48,856 nucleotides of DNA from Gammaproteobacteria bacterium (GCA_026197075.1 JAPHQV010000051.1:1-48856); one strand, 5' to 3'. Counted from the stretch's first letter, positions 34,189 through 45,355 are shown. Notes: a model not told the origin generated them from the sequence alone. Numbers and translations are program-made.

Positions 34189-34394
34189 TGGCAGGCGCAA
34201 GCAGACCAATATGGCGATGACAGGATATTCAAGCATCGCGTAATTTGCTGAGGTATCGACACCGTACATGCTTATGTGCTTACAGACCTGCCTGAGATCA
34301 TCGGCAGTTAGAAAATAAAAGGGTGCGGTAACAAATGAGAACTATTGCGATGTGTAATGATTCTTGATTGTCACCGACTCCTTCTGTTCATAGT

Positions 34395-34490
34395 TCAACG
34401 GCAGGATCTTGATGTCTCAGCCGATATGCCAGTCGTTGCCAACCAGTGCCTGACATTACCCGTGAGTGCCAGTTATTCCCACTCGATCGT
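34395..34490 (-). repeat. guaA 3' end with island-like flank (repeat copy 4, putative attL)
   Basis: The guaA stop and last codons (GATCGAGTGGGAATAACTGG on the minus strand) form the core. The sequence below it (GGATCTTGATGTCTCAGCCG, then TGCCAG units) matches the corresponding side of copies 1 and 2. The side above is the guaA gene itself. Confidence 0.75.
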
Positions 34491-36056
34491 CCCCGGCGGC
34501 TTTCCGGTGATGTCGTACACCACGCGCGAGATGCCCTTCACCTCGTTGACGATGCGGCGAGACACCAGGTCCAGGAACTCGTAGGGCAGGTGCGCCCAGC
34601 GCGCCGTCATGAAGTCGATGGTCTCGACGGCACGCAAGGCGACCACGTAGTCGTAGCGGCGGCCGTCACCGGTGACGCCCACGGACTTCACCGGCAGGAA
34701 AACGGCGAAGGCCTGGCTGGTCTTGTCGTAGAGGTCGTGGCGGCGCAGTTCCTCGATGAAGATATGGTCGGCCAGGCGCAGGATATCGGCGTAGGGCTTC
34801 TTCACCTCACCGAGGATGCGCACGCCCAGGCCCGGGCCCGGGAAGGGATGGCGGTAGACCATGTCGAAGGGCAGTCCCAGTTCCACGCCCAGCTTGCGCA
34901 CCTCGTCCTTGAACAGCTCGCGCAGCGGTTCCAGCAGCTTGAGCTTCATGTGCTCGGGCAGGCCGCCGACGTTGTGATGGGACTTGATCAGGTGCGCCTT
35001 GCCGGTCTTGGCTCCGGCGGACTCGATCACGTCCGGGTAGATGGTGCCCTGGGCCAGCCAGGTGGCGTTCTTCAGCCTGGCGGCCTCTTCCTCGAACACC
35101 TCGATGAACATATTGCCGATGATCTTGCGCTTGCGCTCCGGGTCATCCACGCCTTCCAGGGCATCCAGGAAACGCTTTTCGGCATCGACGCGGATCACCT
35201 TCACGCCCATGTGTTCGGCGAAGGTGGCCATGACCTGGTCGCCTTCCTGATAGCGCAGCAGGCCGTTGTCCACGAACACGCAGGTGAGCTGGTCACCGAT
35301 GGCCTTATGCAGCAGGGCCGCCACCACCGAGGAATCCACGCCGCCGGACAGGCCCAGCAGCACCTCTTCGTCGCCCACCTGCTCGCGCACGGCCTGGATG
35401 CTTTCCTCGACGATGTTGCCAGGCGTCCACAGGGTCTCGCAGCCGCAGATGTCGCGCACGAAGCGCTGCAGGATGCGGCCACCCTGGTTGGTGTGGGTCA
35501 CCTCGGGATGGAACTGCACAGCGTAGTAACCGCGTTCGTCGTCGGCCATGCCGGCGATGGGCGCGCTGTCGGTGCTGGCCATCACCTTGAAGCCCGGCGG
35601 CAGATCAATGACGCGATCCCCGTGGCTCATCCACACGTCCAGCAGGCCGTAGCCCTCGGGGCTGGCATGGTCCTCGATGTCGGTCAGCAGGCGGCTGTGG
35701 CCGCGCGCGCGCACCTGGGCGTAGCCGTATTCATGGTGGTCGGCGTTCTCGACCTTGCCACCCAGCTGCATGGCCATGGTCTGCATGCCATAGCAGATAC
35801 CCAGCACCGGCACGCCCAGTTCGAACACCGCCTGCGGCGCACGCGGGGTGAACTCCGTCGTCACCGTTTCCGGGCCGCCGGATAAAATGATGCCCTTGGG
35901 CTTGAAGGTGCGCAGTTCCGCGTCGTCCATGTCAAAGGGATGGATCTCGCAGTACAGGCCGATCTCGCGCACCCGGCGGGCGATGAGCTGGGTGTACTGG
36001 GAGCCGAAGTCGAGGATCAGGAGACGGTGGGCGTGGATGTCGGCGTGGGTGGTCAC
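34473..36056 (-). CDS. guaA: GMP synthase (glutamine-hydrolysing)
   Basis: 527 residues from the GTG giving [20 protein letters not shown]; the frame extends to 36101 without support. Glutamine amidotransferase half: catalytic nucleophile in [10 protein letters not shown] and His in [15 protein letters not shown]-pyrophosphatase half: [15 protein letters not shown], then the dimerisation domain ending in PGTIEWE. It converts XMP to GMP, using glutamine and ATP. Together with guaB upstream it forms the standard purine pair, although a REP-type repeat lies between them. Its 3' end is the anchor of the repeat array. Confidence 0.97.
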   Translation of the reverse strand: MTTHADIHAHRLLILDFGSQYTQLIARRVREIGLYCEIHPFDMDDAELRTFKPKGIILSGGPETVTTEFTPRAPQAVFELGVPVLGICYGMQTMAMQLGGKVENADHHEYGYAQVRARGHSRLLTDIEDHASPEGYGLLDVWMSHGDRVIDLPPGFKVMASTDSAPIAGMADDERGYYAVQFHPEVTHTNQGGRILQRFVRDICGCETLWTPGNIVEESIQAVREQVGDEEVLLGLSGGVDSSVVAALLHKAIGDQLTCVFVDNGLLRYQEGDQVMATFAEHMGVKVIRVDAEKRFLDALEGVDDPERKRKIIGNMFIEVFEEEAARLKNATWLAQGTIYPDVIESAGAKTGKAHLIKSHHNVGGLPEHMKLKLLEPLRELFKDEVRKLGVELGLPFDMVYRHPFPGPGLGVRILGEVKKPYADILRLADHIFIEELRRHDLYDKTSQAFAVFLPVKSVGVTGDGRRYDYVVALRAVETIDFMTARWAHLPYEFLDLVSRRIVNEVKGISRVVYDITGKPPGTIEWE

Positions 36057-36103
36057 GATAGCAGGCTCAATGTGAAAGTGGCGGTCGGAATCGATTGGCA
36101 CCC

Positions 36104-36155
36104 GTAGGAGCGGCCTTCGGCCGCGAACCGGTTCGCGGCCAGAGGCCGCTCCTAC
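36104..36155. repeat. REP-type inverted repeat between guaB and guaA
   Basis: GTAGGAGCGGCCTTCGGCCG and its complement near 36135-36155 form a long hairpin around GAACCGGTTC. The same family occurs at 41470-41541 and is common in gammaproteobacteria. Confidence 0.85.
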
Positions 36156-36166
36156 ATGGGGTCAGG

Positions 36167-37669
<1,503 letters not shown>

Positions 37670-37754
37670 TTATAGGTTTTGGCCACCGGGGGGTAAAGGA
37701 GCCCCGGAAATGAGGGCGTTTTCCCGCCGCGCCGGAATCCGCTATCCTGCCGCC

Positions 37755-39125
37755 ATGGCCAGCCCCCCCGACAGCCGCCCGGAACGGGATATCTTCAGCG
37801 TTTCCCGCCTCAACCGCGAGGCGCGTGCCGTGCTGGAGGGCAATTTCCCCCTGTTGTGGGTGGAAGGCGAGATCTCCAACCTGTCCCGCCCCGCCTCCGG
37901 ACACTGGTACTTCAGCCTCAAGGACAGCCAGGCCCAGGTGCGCGCGGCCATGTTCCGCAACCGCAACCAGCTGCTGCGCTTCAAGCCGGCGGACGGCACC
38001 CAGGTGCTGGTGCGGGCGCGCATCAGCCTCTACGAGGCCCGGGGCGACTACCAGCTGATCGTCGAGCACATGGAGGAGGCCGGCGACGGCGCCCTGCAGC
38101 GCGCCTTCGAGGAACTCAAGCAGCGCCTGGCCCAGGAAGGTCTGTTCGACCCGGCCCACAAGCGCCCACTGCCCGTCCTGCCGCGCCGTATCGGGGTCAT
38201 CACCTCCCCCACCGGGGCCGCCATCCGCGACATCCTCAGCGTGCTGGGGCGGCGTTTCCCCGCCATCCCGGTACTGATATACCCGGTGCCGGTGCAGGGC
38301 GAGGGCGCCGGGGCACGCATCGCCGCCGCCCTGCGCCGCGCCGGCGCGCGGGGCGAGTGCGACGTGCTGATCCTGGCCCGCGGCGGCGGCTCCCTGGAGG
38401 ACCTGTGGGCCTTCAACGAGGAGGCGGTGGCGCGGGCCCTGTACGACAGCCCCATCCCGGTGGTGAGCGGGGTGGGCCACGAGGTGGACGTCACCATCGC
38501 CGATTTCGCCGCCGACCTGCGTGCCCCCACCCCTTCGGCGGCGGCGGAGGCCGTCAGCCCCGACGGCCAGGCCTGGCTGCAACAGCTGTTGCGCCTGGAC
38601 GGCCGCCTGCTCGCCCTGCTGCGCCAGCACCAGCGCCAGGCCCTCCAGGGCCTGGAGGGCCTGGGGCGACGCCTGCAGGCCCAGCACCCCGGCCAGCGCC
38701 TGCGCCAGCGTGCCCAGCGCCTGGACGAACTGGACCAGCGCCTGCGCCGTGGCCTTGACCGGCGCCTGGCCCGGACCCGCGCCGATCTGGCGCAGTGGCA
38801 GGCCCGGCTGCGCGGGGTGGCCCCCGCCCCGCGCCTGGCGCGCCTGGCCGGGCAGCATGCCGAACTGAAAAGGCGCCTGCGCGCCGCCCTGGAACATCAG
38901 CTGAAGGAGCGCCGCCAGGCCCTCAAGGGGCTGGCGCGCGCCCTGGAGGCCGTCAGCCCCCTGGCCACCCTGGCGCGTGGCTACAGCATCACGAGTCGGG
39001 TGCGCGACGGCATCCTGCTACGTGAAGCCAGCGAAGTGAATATCGGTGAGGAAATTGAAACCCGGCTGGCCGACGGCGCCCTGATCAGTGTCGTGCAACA
39101 CAAGGCGGCCAGGCGCCCGCGATGA
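37755..39125 (+). CDS. xseA: Exodeoxyribonuclease VII large subunit
   Basis: 456 residues from the ATG giving MASPPDSRPERDIFSVSRLN. The N-terminal OB fold (LLWVEGEISNLSRPASGHWY) is followed by the nuclease domain (RIGVITSPTGAAIRDILSVL, LILARGGGSLEDLWAFNEE, VVSGVGHEVDVTIADFAADL), then a long Arg/Gln/Leu-rich coiled coil and a C-terminal segment SPLATLARGYSITSR. With XseB it degrades single-stranded DNA. Very GC-rich in the coiled-coil part. Divergent from guaB. Confidence 0.96.
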   Translation: MASPPDSRPERDIFSVSRLNREARAVLEGNFPLLWVEGEISNLSRPASGHWYFSLKDSQAQVRAAMFRNRNQLLRFKPADGTQVLVRARISLYEARGDYQLIVEHMEEAGDGALQRAFEELKQRLAQEGLFDPAHKRPLPVLPRRIGVITSPTGAAIRDILSVLGRRFPAIPVLIYPVPVQGEGAGARIAAALRRAGARGECDVLILARGGGSLEDLWAFNEEAVARALYDSPIPVVSGVGHEVDVTIADFAADLRAPTPSAAAEAVSPDGQAWLQQLLRLDGRLLALLRQHQRQALQGLEGLGRRLQAQHPGQRLRQRAQRLDELDQRLRRGLDRRLARTRADLAQWQARLRGVAPAPRLARLAGQHAELKRRLRAALEHQLKERRQALKGLARALEAVSPLATLARGYSITSRVRDGILLREASEVNIGEEIETRLADGALISVVQHKAARRPR

Positions 39126-39138
39126 CCGACCGGCCTCG

Positions 39139-39429
39139 TCAATTCCGCAGATCTACCGGCGAGGTGAACATCAGCAAGCCGTAGTCGCGATCGTAGGCCT
39201 CCTTCAGGCGCGCGACGATCCGGTCGCACAAGGCCTGGTCGCCGACCACCTCCAGGCGGATGTTGCTGTCCTTGCGCCAGTTCCCCCTGCGCAGGCCGTG
39301 GTGGCCGCGCCCGCGCACGTCGCTGACGGTGTAGCCCAGTGCTCCGAGCGCGCCGATTTCATCGATAAGGGTATCCTCGAGCACGGACTCGCTGATGATG
39401 GTGAGCAGAAACATTGGCTGGTCAGACAT
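39139..39429 (-). CDS. PII-like regulatory protein, SbtB-type partner
   Basis: 96 residues. MFLLTIISESVLEDTLIDEI and the ferredoxin-like fold pattern with a loop SDVRGRGHHGLRRGNW (the T-loop position) resemble PII-like proteins. It starts 4 bp after the stop of an SbtA-type bicarbonate permease, the arrangement of SbtA-SbtB pairs, in which the PII-like protein binds adenine nucleotides and controls the transporter. The exact ligand here is inferred. Confidence 0.8.
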   Translation of the reverse strand: MSDQPMFLLTIISESVLEDTLIDEIGALGALGYTVSDVRGRGHHGLRRGNWRKDSNIRLEVVGDQALCDRIVARLKEAYDRDYGLLMFTSPVDLRN

Positions 39430-39433
39430 GAGG

Positions 39434-40378
39434 TCACATCCCGATGCCGTGGGCGTAGCGTGCCATCCAATAATAGATCGGAATCCCGAAGAAGATATTG
39501 AACGGGAAGGTCACGCCCAGCGATGCACCAATCGACAGGGCCGGGTTCGCCTCTGGCACGGCGATGCGCATCGCCGCCGGCGCGGCGATATACGACGCAC
39601 TGGCATAGAGCGTGGACAGCAACAGGGTGCCGCCCACCGACAGCCCGAGCATGACACCGACCAGGGTGCCGCCGAGCGCGGCGATCAGCGGCATCACCAC
39701 GCCGAAAGCGACCAGGAAGGCCCCGTAGCTGCGCACATCCGCGAGACGACCCGCCGCAACCAGGCCCATTTCGAGCAGGAACAGTGCCAGTATGCCCTTG
39801 AACAGGTCGAAGAACAGCTTGTCGAGCGGCTCTATGCCCCCGGGGCCGGCGATGTAGCCGATGATCAGGCCGCCGGTGAGCAGGTAGATGCTCTTGCCGA
39901 AAAACACCTCGTGCAACAGGCGCCCCCAGCTCACCTTCCCCTGTCCATATCGCGCCAGCAGGATGCCGATCACCAGCGCCGGCATCTCCAGCAGCACCAG
40001 GAACACCACCATGTAGCCTTCGTAGTCCTGCAATTCCTGGCCGAGGAAGGTGACACCGACGGAGAAGGTCACCACGCTCACGGAGCCATAATGAGCAGCG
40101 ATCGAGGCGGAATCGGCGCGGCCCAGATGACCCAGGGAGCGCAGCAGCGGAAAGGCGACCAGCGGAATGACGCACGCCGCCGCGACGATGATCAGGCCAT
40201 CGAGCAGCACCGCCGCGAGCGGGTAGCTCGCCAGCTTGACGCCACCCTGCAGACCGATGGCCAACAGCAGATAGATGCTCAAGGCATCGTAGATGCTGCC
40301 GGGAATCTTCAGATCGGAGCGCAGCAGGCCGGCCAGCACGCCGAGCAGGAAGAACAGCACCACGGGTTCGAAGCTCAT
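39434..40378 (-). CDS. sbtA: Sodium-dependent bicarbonate permease, SbtA family
   Basis: 314 residues from the ATG giving MSFEPVVLFFLLGVLAGLLR, with GAGGTGA upstream. About ten hydrophobic helices in two inverted repeats, with YGSVSVVTFSVGVTFL and ASASYIAAPAAMRIAVPEAN as family landmarks. SbtA imports bicarbonate with sodium for carbon concentration in cyanobacteria and many autotrophic proteobacteria. Paired with a PII-like gene downstream. It supports an autotrophic lifestyle, although no carboxysome or Rubisco gene is in the window. Confidence 0.9.
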   Translation of the reverse strand: MSFEPVVLFFLLGVLAGLLRSDLKIPGSIYDALSIYLLLAIGLQGGVKLASYPLAAVLLDGLIIVAAACVIPLVAFPLLRSLGHLGRADSASIAAHYGSVSVVTFSVGVTFLGQELQDYEGYMVVFLVLLEMPALVIGILLARYGQGKVSWGRLLHEVFFGKSIYLLTGGLIIGYIAGPGGIEPLDKLFFDLFKGILALFLLEMGLVAAGRLADVRSYGAFLVAFGVVMPLIAALGGTLVGVMLGLSVGGTLLLSTLYASASYIAAPAAMRIAVPEANPALSIGASLGVTFPFNIFFGIPIYYWMARYAHGIGM

Positions 40379-40605
40379 CAGCTCACCTCGCTCGGTTGCG
40401 GGGGCGATCGTGGATCCGGCCACGGGATCGGAACTCCATGGCATCGATCCGGGTCTGATGTTCTTGACTATAGGCAGGTCGTTTCTTGAATAAAAGTAAA
40501 TCTTCTATATACACTCCATTAACCACGGCTAATGGCAGAATACCTCCTGGCGGTTCGATACTGGTTTTTCCGGCGCCCCGGCGCTTCGGCACATAAGGTC
40601 ACATC

Positions 40606-41445
40606 ATGCGGCGCATCCTGACCACCTTACTCCTCTGCCTGATCCTGGCCCCCGCGGTCGCCCTGGAACTGCCGCGGCTTTCCGCCGTACCCGGCGGGAT
40701 CGCGCTGGTGCCCCTGCCGGCCAGCCCGCAACGGCCCCAGGTGCAGTTCCAGAACAAGCCGGTGCTGGTCATCGAGCGCGAGGGCCAGTGGCTGGCGCTG
40801 GTGGGCATACCCCTCGGCAGCGCGTCCGGCCAGGCGGAGTTGCAGGTCAGCACCCGGGATGGCCCGCGCCAGACGCTGGCCTTCGCCATCGAGGACAAGG
40901 CCTACGAGACCCAGCACATCACGCTGACCGACACGCGCCGGGTAACCCCCAGCGCCGAGGACCTGGAGCGCATCGCCCGGGAGCGCACACGCATCCAGGC
41001 GGCCTTGCGCCACTTCTCCGATGACATGCCCGACAGCCTGCGAATGGCGCTGCCCCTGGAAGGACGCGAGAGCAGCCCCTTCGGCCTGCGCCGCTTCTTC
41101 AACGAGCAGCCGCGCAATCCCCACAGCGGCCTGGACATCGCCGCACCCGAAGGCACACCCATCCAGGCACCCGCCGGCGGGCTGGTCATCGATACGGGGG
41201 AGTATTTCTTCAACGGCAACACGGTATTTCTCGATCACGGCCAGGGGCTGGTGACCATGTACTGTCACCTGCACGAGATCCACGTGGAGGAAGGGCAGCG
41301 GGTGCAGGCGGGCGAGATCCTCGGCACCGTGGGCAAGACCGGACGCGCCACGGGACCCCACCTGCACTGGGGTGTGAGCCTCAACGACGCACGGGTGGAT
41401 CCGAAGCTGTTTCTGCGTGAAGAGCAGGTGTCGGTGCAGGAATAG
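40606..41445 (+). CDS. Exported M23-family peptidase (LytM domain)
   Basis: 279 residues with a signal peptide (MRRILTTLLLCLILAPAVAL). The middle is a beta-domain; the LytM domain starts around 150 with SSPFGLRRFFNEQPRNPHSG and contains the zinc ligands HSGLDIAAP (HxxxD) and GPHLHWGV (HxH). An active-site set this complete predicts endopeptidase activity on peptidoglycan crosslinks in the periplasm. It stands alone between the SbtA pair and a REP repeat. Confidence 0.92.
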   Translation: MRRILTTLLLCLILAPAVALELPRLSAVPGGIALVPLPASPQRPQVQFQNKPVLVIEREGQWLALVGIPLGSASGQAELQVSTRDGPRQTLAFAIEDKAYETQHITLTDTRRVTPSAEDLERIARERTRIQAALRHFSDDMPDSLRMALPLEGRESSPFGLRRFFNEQPRNPHSGLDIAAPEGTPIQAPAGGLVIDTGEYFFNGNTVFLDHGQGLVTMYCHLHEIHVEEGQRVQAGEILGTVGKTGRATGPHLHWGVSLNDARVDPKLFLREEQVSVQE

Positions 41446-41469
41446 CAGGGCAGATGCGGGAACCGTCCT

Positions 41470-41541
41470 GTAGGAGCGGCCTCTGGCCGCGAACCGGCCG
41501 TGGAATGCGTCAAACCCTTCGCGGCCAGAGGCCGCTCCTAC
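41470..41541. repeat. REP-type inverted repeat pair (REPIN-like)
   Basis: GTAGGAGCGGCCTCTGGCCG at the left and its complement at the right enclose a ~25-bp non-palindromic spacer. The sequence family is the same as at 36104-36155. Confidence 0.85.
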
Positions 41542-43028
41542 GGGGAAGAGGACGCTACCGGCTCGCCCTGGCGCAGGGGTTCCAGGTGCAGGTGTTTTTC
41601 CTCGGCACCGGCCTCCAGCAGGGCTTCGTGCAGGGCGGGCAGCAGTTCCTGGCGCCCGGCCGCGTAGATCTCCATGCCCGCCAGGTCCACGCCATCACGG
41701 CGCAGGGCATCCATGAACAGGTCCACGCGCCGGGCCACCTCCCCGCCACCCTTCAGGGGGTGATACTCGAAGATATCCAGGGCATCGGCCCAGGAACGGC
41801 ACAGGTTGTCGAGGTATTGCCCGGCCTCGCCACTGTCCAGCCAGTAGAGTTCGATGGACTCCACCAGGTCCAGGGCGATGGCCTGTTCGATGAGCGCCTT
41901 GATGGGTGCGAAGCCCCCGTCGCAGGCCAGCATCAGCAAGGGTCGCGAGGCATCCTGGCCAAGCACGAAGCGGCCGCGCGGACCGACCACCATGATGCTG
42001 TCCCCCATGTTGAGCTCGCCCAGGGTGCCGGTGGCCGGATCTCCCGCCGCATGGGGGATGTGCAGCTCCAGTTTGCTGGCATCGCAGGGACAGCTGGCGA
42101 GGGAGAATTCGCCACCGCGACCCGCACCGGTCTCCAGCCATACATACTGGCCGGAGCGGAATTCCAGCCGCTGTCCCGGCTGAGGGCGCAACTCCACCAG
42201 GTTCATGGCGGAACCGCAGCTCCGCAGGCGGCGCACGCGGGTGTCGAGTCGCTGCTCCTGGATCTCCTCGTCAGGGTGCCGCTCGACCGCCTCGAGGACC
42301 ACGTCGGTCACGGCGGTATGGCAGCAGAGCAGCAGCTCGCCCCGTTCCCGTTGCGCCTCGTTGAGTTCGTACAGCGGTGTTCGTGTCTGGCGCACCTCGC
42401 CGGAAACCAGTCGCCCGCGGCAACGCCCGCAGCTGCCGTCGGAACAGCCATAGCGCAGGGACAGGCCGGCGCTCAGGCCGGCGTCCAGCAGGTCCGCCGC
42501 GCCTTCCACGAAATAATCATGCCCGCTGGGCAGCACACGCACATGGGCCGCCAGGATGCGCAGGAAGGTTTCCTTGTCGAGCAGTTCGCGGGGATAGCCG
42601 TGCTGGTCCTCGTCGCCTTCCAGGACCTGCACGAACCAGGATCGGAAGGCCGCCACCTCGGCGCCCCCCTGCAGGCCGGCGACCGCTTGCTTGATCTGTT
42701 CCATCAGGTGGTTGTAGCGATGGATTTCCGTCTTGGCGGCGGCCAGTTCCTGGCCCAGCAGACTGACGCGCCGCGCCAGGGTATGCACATCCAGGGCCTC
42801 GGACTCGTGGCGCATGGCCTTGGCGAAGGCCTCTTCCATGAAGCGCTCCACGCGCTCGATCATGGTGTTGTCTTCCATCTGCGTGCCGGGATAGGCGCGC
42901 AGCAATTCCTCCACGTCCAGTTCGCCCTCGAAGGTGGACAGTTCACCTGCGCGGATCCGTTTCTGCAAGGTGCCGCGCTTGACGCCCACCAGTCGCGCCG
43001 CCTTGGAAAGGGTGATGTAGCGGGCCAC
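41538..43028 (-). CDS. HTH - [2Fe-2S] ferredoxin - flavin reductase fusion protein
   Basis: 496 residues. Residues 1-45 are an excisionase/MerR-like HTH (ITLSKAARLVGVKRGTLQKR); 55-125 are helical and probably coiled coil; 155-245 are a plant-type [2Fe-2S] ferredoxin with Cys195, Cys200 and Cys203 (GCSDGSCGRC) and the fourth Cys in LLLCCHTA; 250-490 are a ferredoxin-reductase-like module (SGQYVWLE, EFSLAS for FAD; ACDGGFAPIKALIEQA for NAD(P)). Ferredoxin-reductase fusions are common in oxygenase systems, but an N-terminal DNA-binding-like domain is unusual and suggests redox-controlled regulation or DNA/membrane tethering. No oxygenase is adjacent. Role unknown. Confidence 0.85.
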   Translation of the reverse strand: MARYITLSKAARLVGVKRGTLQKRIRAGELSTFEGELDVEELLRAYPGTQMEDNTMIERVERFMEEAFAKAMRHESEALDVHTLARRVSLLGQELAAAKTEIHRYNHLMEQIKQAVAGLQGGAEVAAFRSWFVQVLEGDEDQHGYPRELLDKETFLRILAAHVRVLPSGHDYFVEGAADLLDAGLSAGLSLRYGCSDGSCGRCRGRLVSGEVRQTRTPLYELNEAQRERGELLLCCHTAVTDVVLEAVERHPDEEIQEQRLDTRVRRLRSCGSAMNLVELRPQPGQRLEFRSGQYVWLETGAGRGGEFSLASCPCDASKLELHIPHAAGDPATGTLGELNMGDSIMVVGPRGRFVLGQDASRPLLMLACDGGFAPIKALIEQAIALDLVESIELYWLDSGEAGQYLDNLCRSWADALDIFEYHPLKGGGEVARRVDLFMDALRRDGVDLAGMEIYAAGRQELLPALHEALLEAGAEEKHLHLEPLRQGEPVASSSP

Positions 43029-43071
43029 GTCTCCTCCTAGCCTCGGTTGTCGCCCTGATTATAGGCCCGCA

Positions 43072-43791
43072 TCAATCGAATTGTTCGAAATCCGGCAGCG
43101 GCGGATTACCGTCATGGATACGATTCCAGCGATACTGGCGATAGGCCTCGCGGGTATACAGGTAGGGATCGAGGGCACCGGCATCGCGCACCCGGGTGGC
43201 ATCCAGCAATTGAACACGGGTATCGACGAGACGCAGGGCGAGGGCGGAATTGCGCTCACGCACCTCCTCGTGCTGGCTGACCAGGTCCATCTGGTTGTCC
43301 AGCAGGCGACCGCTGGTATCCCGCACCGTGCTCGGACCCATCAGGGGCAGTACCAGGTACCAGCCTTCACCGAAACCCCAGACACCGAAGGTCTGGCCGA
43401 AATCCTCATGGTGTTTGCGATGGCCCATGGAAGTGGCCACATCGAACAATCCGACGACACCGAAGGTGGTATTGAAGAAGAAGCGGGCGCTGTCGGAGGC
43501 GGCCTGCCGGGCCTTGCCCTGCAGGGCGCCGTTCACGATGACGATGGGTTCTTCCAGGTTCTGGAAGAAATTGTGCACGCCCTTCTGCACCGGCTTTGGC
43601 GTCACCCGCTGGTAGCCTTCGGCGACGGGCTTGAGCACGTATTGGTCCACCTTGTCATTGAACTTGTAGATGACGCGATTGACGGGCTCCAGGGGATCCG
43701 CGATCTCCTTGTGCGGCGGGCGCTGGGCGCAGCCCCCCGCCAGCAGCAGGGCCGGGACCAGGGTCAGGGTCACAACTTCCTTGCGGATCAT
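43072..43791 (-). CDS. mlaA: MlaA-family (VacJ) outer-membrane lipoprotein
   Basis: 239 residues with a lipobox LLLAGGC near residue 20. DPLEPVNRVIYKFNDKVDQY, FFNTTFGVVGLFDVATSMG, FGQTFGVWGFGEGWYLVLPL and PSTVRDTSGRLLDN are the conserved MlaA blocks. MlaA extracts misplaced phospholipid from the outer leaflet of the outer membrane and passes it to MlaC. The other mla genes are not in this window. Confidence 0.95.
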   Translation of the reverse strand: MIRKEVVTLTLVPALLLAGGCAQRPPHKEIADPLEPVNRVIYKFNDKVDQYVLKPVAEGYQRVTPKPVQKGVHNFFQNLEEPIVIVNGALQGKARQAASDSARFFFNTTFGVVGLFDVATSMGHRKHHEDFGQTFGVWGFGEGWYLVLPLMGPSTVRDTSGRLLDNQMDLVSQHEEVRERNSALALRLVDTRVQLLDATRVRDAGALDPYLYTREAYRQYRWNRIHDGNPPLPDFEQFD

Positions 43792-43900
43792 CCTTAGCTC
43801 CTCGTGCAGTCAATGTCATTTACGACCAGCATAGCCATGTCATGCCGTGCCGGCCATCAGGCCATTTTCTATCGGCCCCGGGCGCGAAAATTTGAATCCC

Positions 43901-45298
43901 CTAGCGTTTACGCACGTGTTTCATCATTCGTTTGCGCCTGTATTCCTGACGCGGTGTCAGAGTGTTGCGGCGTCCCTCGTAGGGATTGCTGCCCGTCTTG
44001 AGTTCCAGTCGCACCGGCGTGCCCTGCAGGCGGAAGGCCTTGCGGAACACATTGACCAGGTAACGGTGATAGGACTGGGGCAGATGCTCGGTCTGGTTGC
44101 CATGAATCACGATCACCGGGGGATTACGCCCGCCCTGGTGCGCGTAGCGCAGCTTGACGCGCCGGCCGCGTACCAGCGGTGGCTGGTGGTCGAACACCGC
44201 CTTCTCCAGCACCCGCGTCAGTTCCGGGGTGGAGATGTCGCGATAGGCCGCGTCATAGGCGCGCTGCACGGAACCATAGAGATCGCCCACCCCGGTACCG
44301 TGCAAGGCGGAGATGAAGTGAAACTCGGCGAAATCCAGGAACGGCAGCTTCAGGTCGATTTCCCGCTTGAGCCAGTCCTTCTGGCCCGATTCCAGGCCGT
44401 CCCACTTGTTGACCGCCACCACCAGGGCACGACCCTTTTCCAACACGTGACCCGCCAGGGTGGCATCCTGCTCGATAATGCCGCCTTCCCGGGCATCCAG
44501 CACCAGCACCACCACATTGGCCGCGTCGATGGCCTGCAGGGTTTTGATGATACTGAACTTCTCGACGGCTTCGCTGACGCGGCTGCGGCGCCGCACACCG
44601 GCGGTGTCGATCAGGGTATAGCGCACGCCGTTACGCTCGAAGGGAATGAAGATGCTGTCGCGGGTGGTGCCCGGTTCATCGAAGGCGATCACCCGCTCTT
44701 CGCCGAGGATGCGATTGACCAGGGTGGATTTGCCCACGTTGGGCCGGCCGACGATGGCGACCTGGATACCGGCTGCCTCATCCGCGCCCGGTGCCTCCTC
44801 TGCGGCTTCCGGTAACGCCGCCAGCACTGTGTCCATCAGGGCGGTGACGCCGCGTCCCTGGCTGGCGGAAATGGCATGGGGTTCGCCCAATCCGAGGCGA
44901 AAGAATTCCGTGCGCGCCACATCCGGGTCCACGGCATCGGTCTTGTTGACCACCAGGTGCACCGCCTTGCCACTGCGGCGCAACCGCTCCGCCACCCGTT
45001 CGTCGCTGCTGTTCAGGCCGGCGCGGCCATCCACCAGCAGCAGCACCACATCGGCCTCCTCCACCGCCTGCCACACCTGGCGGGCCATGGCGCTGTCCAC
45101 GCCCTCGGGGTCGTCGGCAAGGCCGCCGGTATCCACCACCAGGTAGGGACGCGGGCCGATCTTGCCATCGCCGTACTGACGGTCGCGGGTGAGCCCGGGC
45201 AGGTCCGCCACCAGCGCATCACGGGTGCGGGTCAGGCGGTTGAAGAGTGTGGACTTGCCCACATTGGGGCGGCCCACCAGGGCGATTACGGGAAGCAT
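43901..45298 (-). CDS. der: Ribosome-assembly GTPase Der (EngA)
   Basis: 465 residues from the ATG giving [20 protein letters not shown]. Two consecutive GTPase domains with GRPNVGKST in both, NKTD and NKWD for guanine recognition, DLPGLTRD and DEPGTTRDS switch regions, and a C-terminal KH-like domain that contacts the 50S subunit, ending in [11 protein letters not shown]. Essential for large-subunit maturation. It follows bamB on the same strand, the usual order in gammaproteobacteria. Confidence 0.97.
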   Translation of the reverse strand: MLPVIALVGRPNVGKSTLFNRLTRTRDALVADLPGLTRDRQYGDGKIGPRPYLVVDTGGLADDPEGVDSAMARQVWQAVEEADVVLLLVDGRAGLNSSDERVAERLRRSGKAVHLVVNKTDAVDPDVARTEFFRLGLGEPHAISASQGRGVTALMDTVLAALPEAAEEAPGADEAAGIQVAIVGRPNVGKSTLVNRILGEERVIAFDEPGTTRDSIFIPFERNGVRYTLIDTAGVRRRSRVSEAVEKFSIIKTLQAIDAANVVVLVLDAREGGIIEQDATLAGHVLEKGRALVVAVNKWDGLESGQKDWLKREIDLKLPFLDFAEFHFISALHGTGVGDLYGSVQRAYDAAYRDISTPELTRVLEKAVFDHQPPLVRGRRVKLRYAHQGGRNPPVIVIHGNQTEHLPQSYHRYLVNVFRKAFRLQGTPVRLELKTGSNPYEGRRNTLTPRQEYRRKRMMKHVRKR

Positions 45299-45355
45299 GA
45301 GGGTCTCGATGTCATGGAGCAAACCGGCACGGACCGGGAGTCATAGGTAACCGGA

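Noticed and set aside
20764-34490. Integron cassette array with attC sites
   Set aside because: The repeats have guaA-like cores and no GTTRRRY-type attC ends, and the genes run in both directions with several genes per interval, unlike integron cassettes.
34473-35885. Long plus-strand open frame antisense to guaA
   Set aside because: Explained as a GC-driven shadow of guaA; its His/Gly-rich translation matches no family.
36057-36101. N-terminal extension of guaA to 36101
   Set aside because: It would begin next to the REP-type repeat with no ribosome site and adds residues not found in GuaA; the GTG at 36056 fits the family start.
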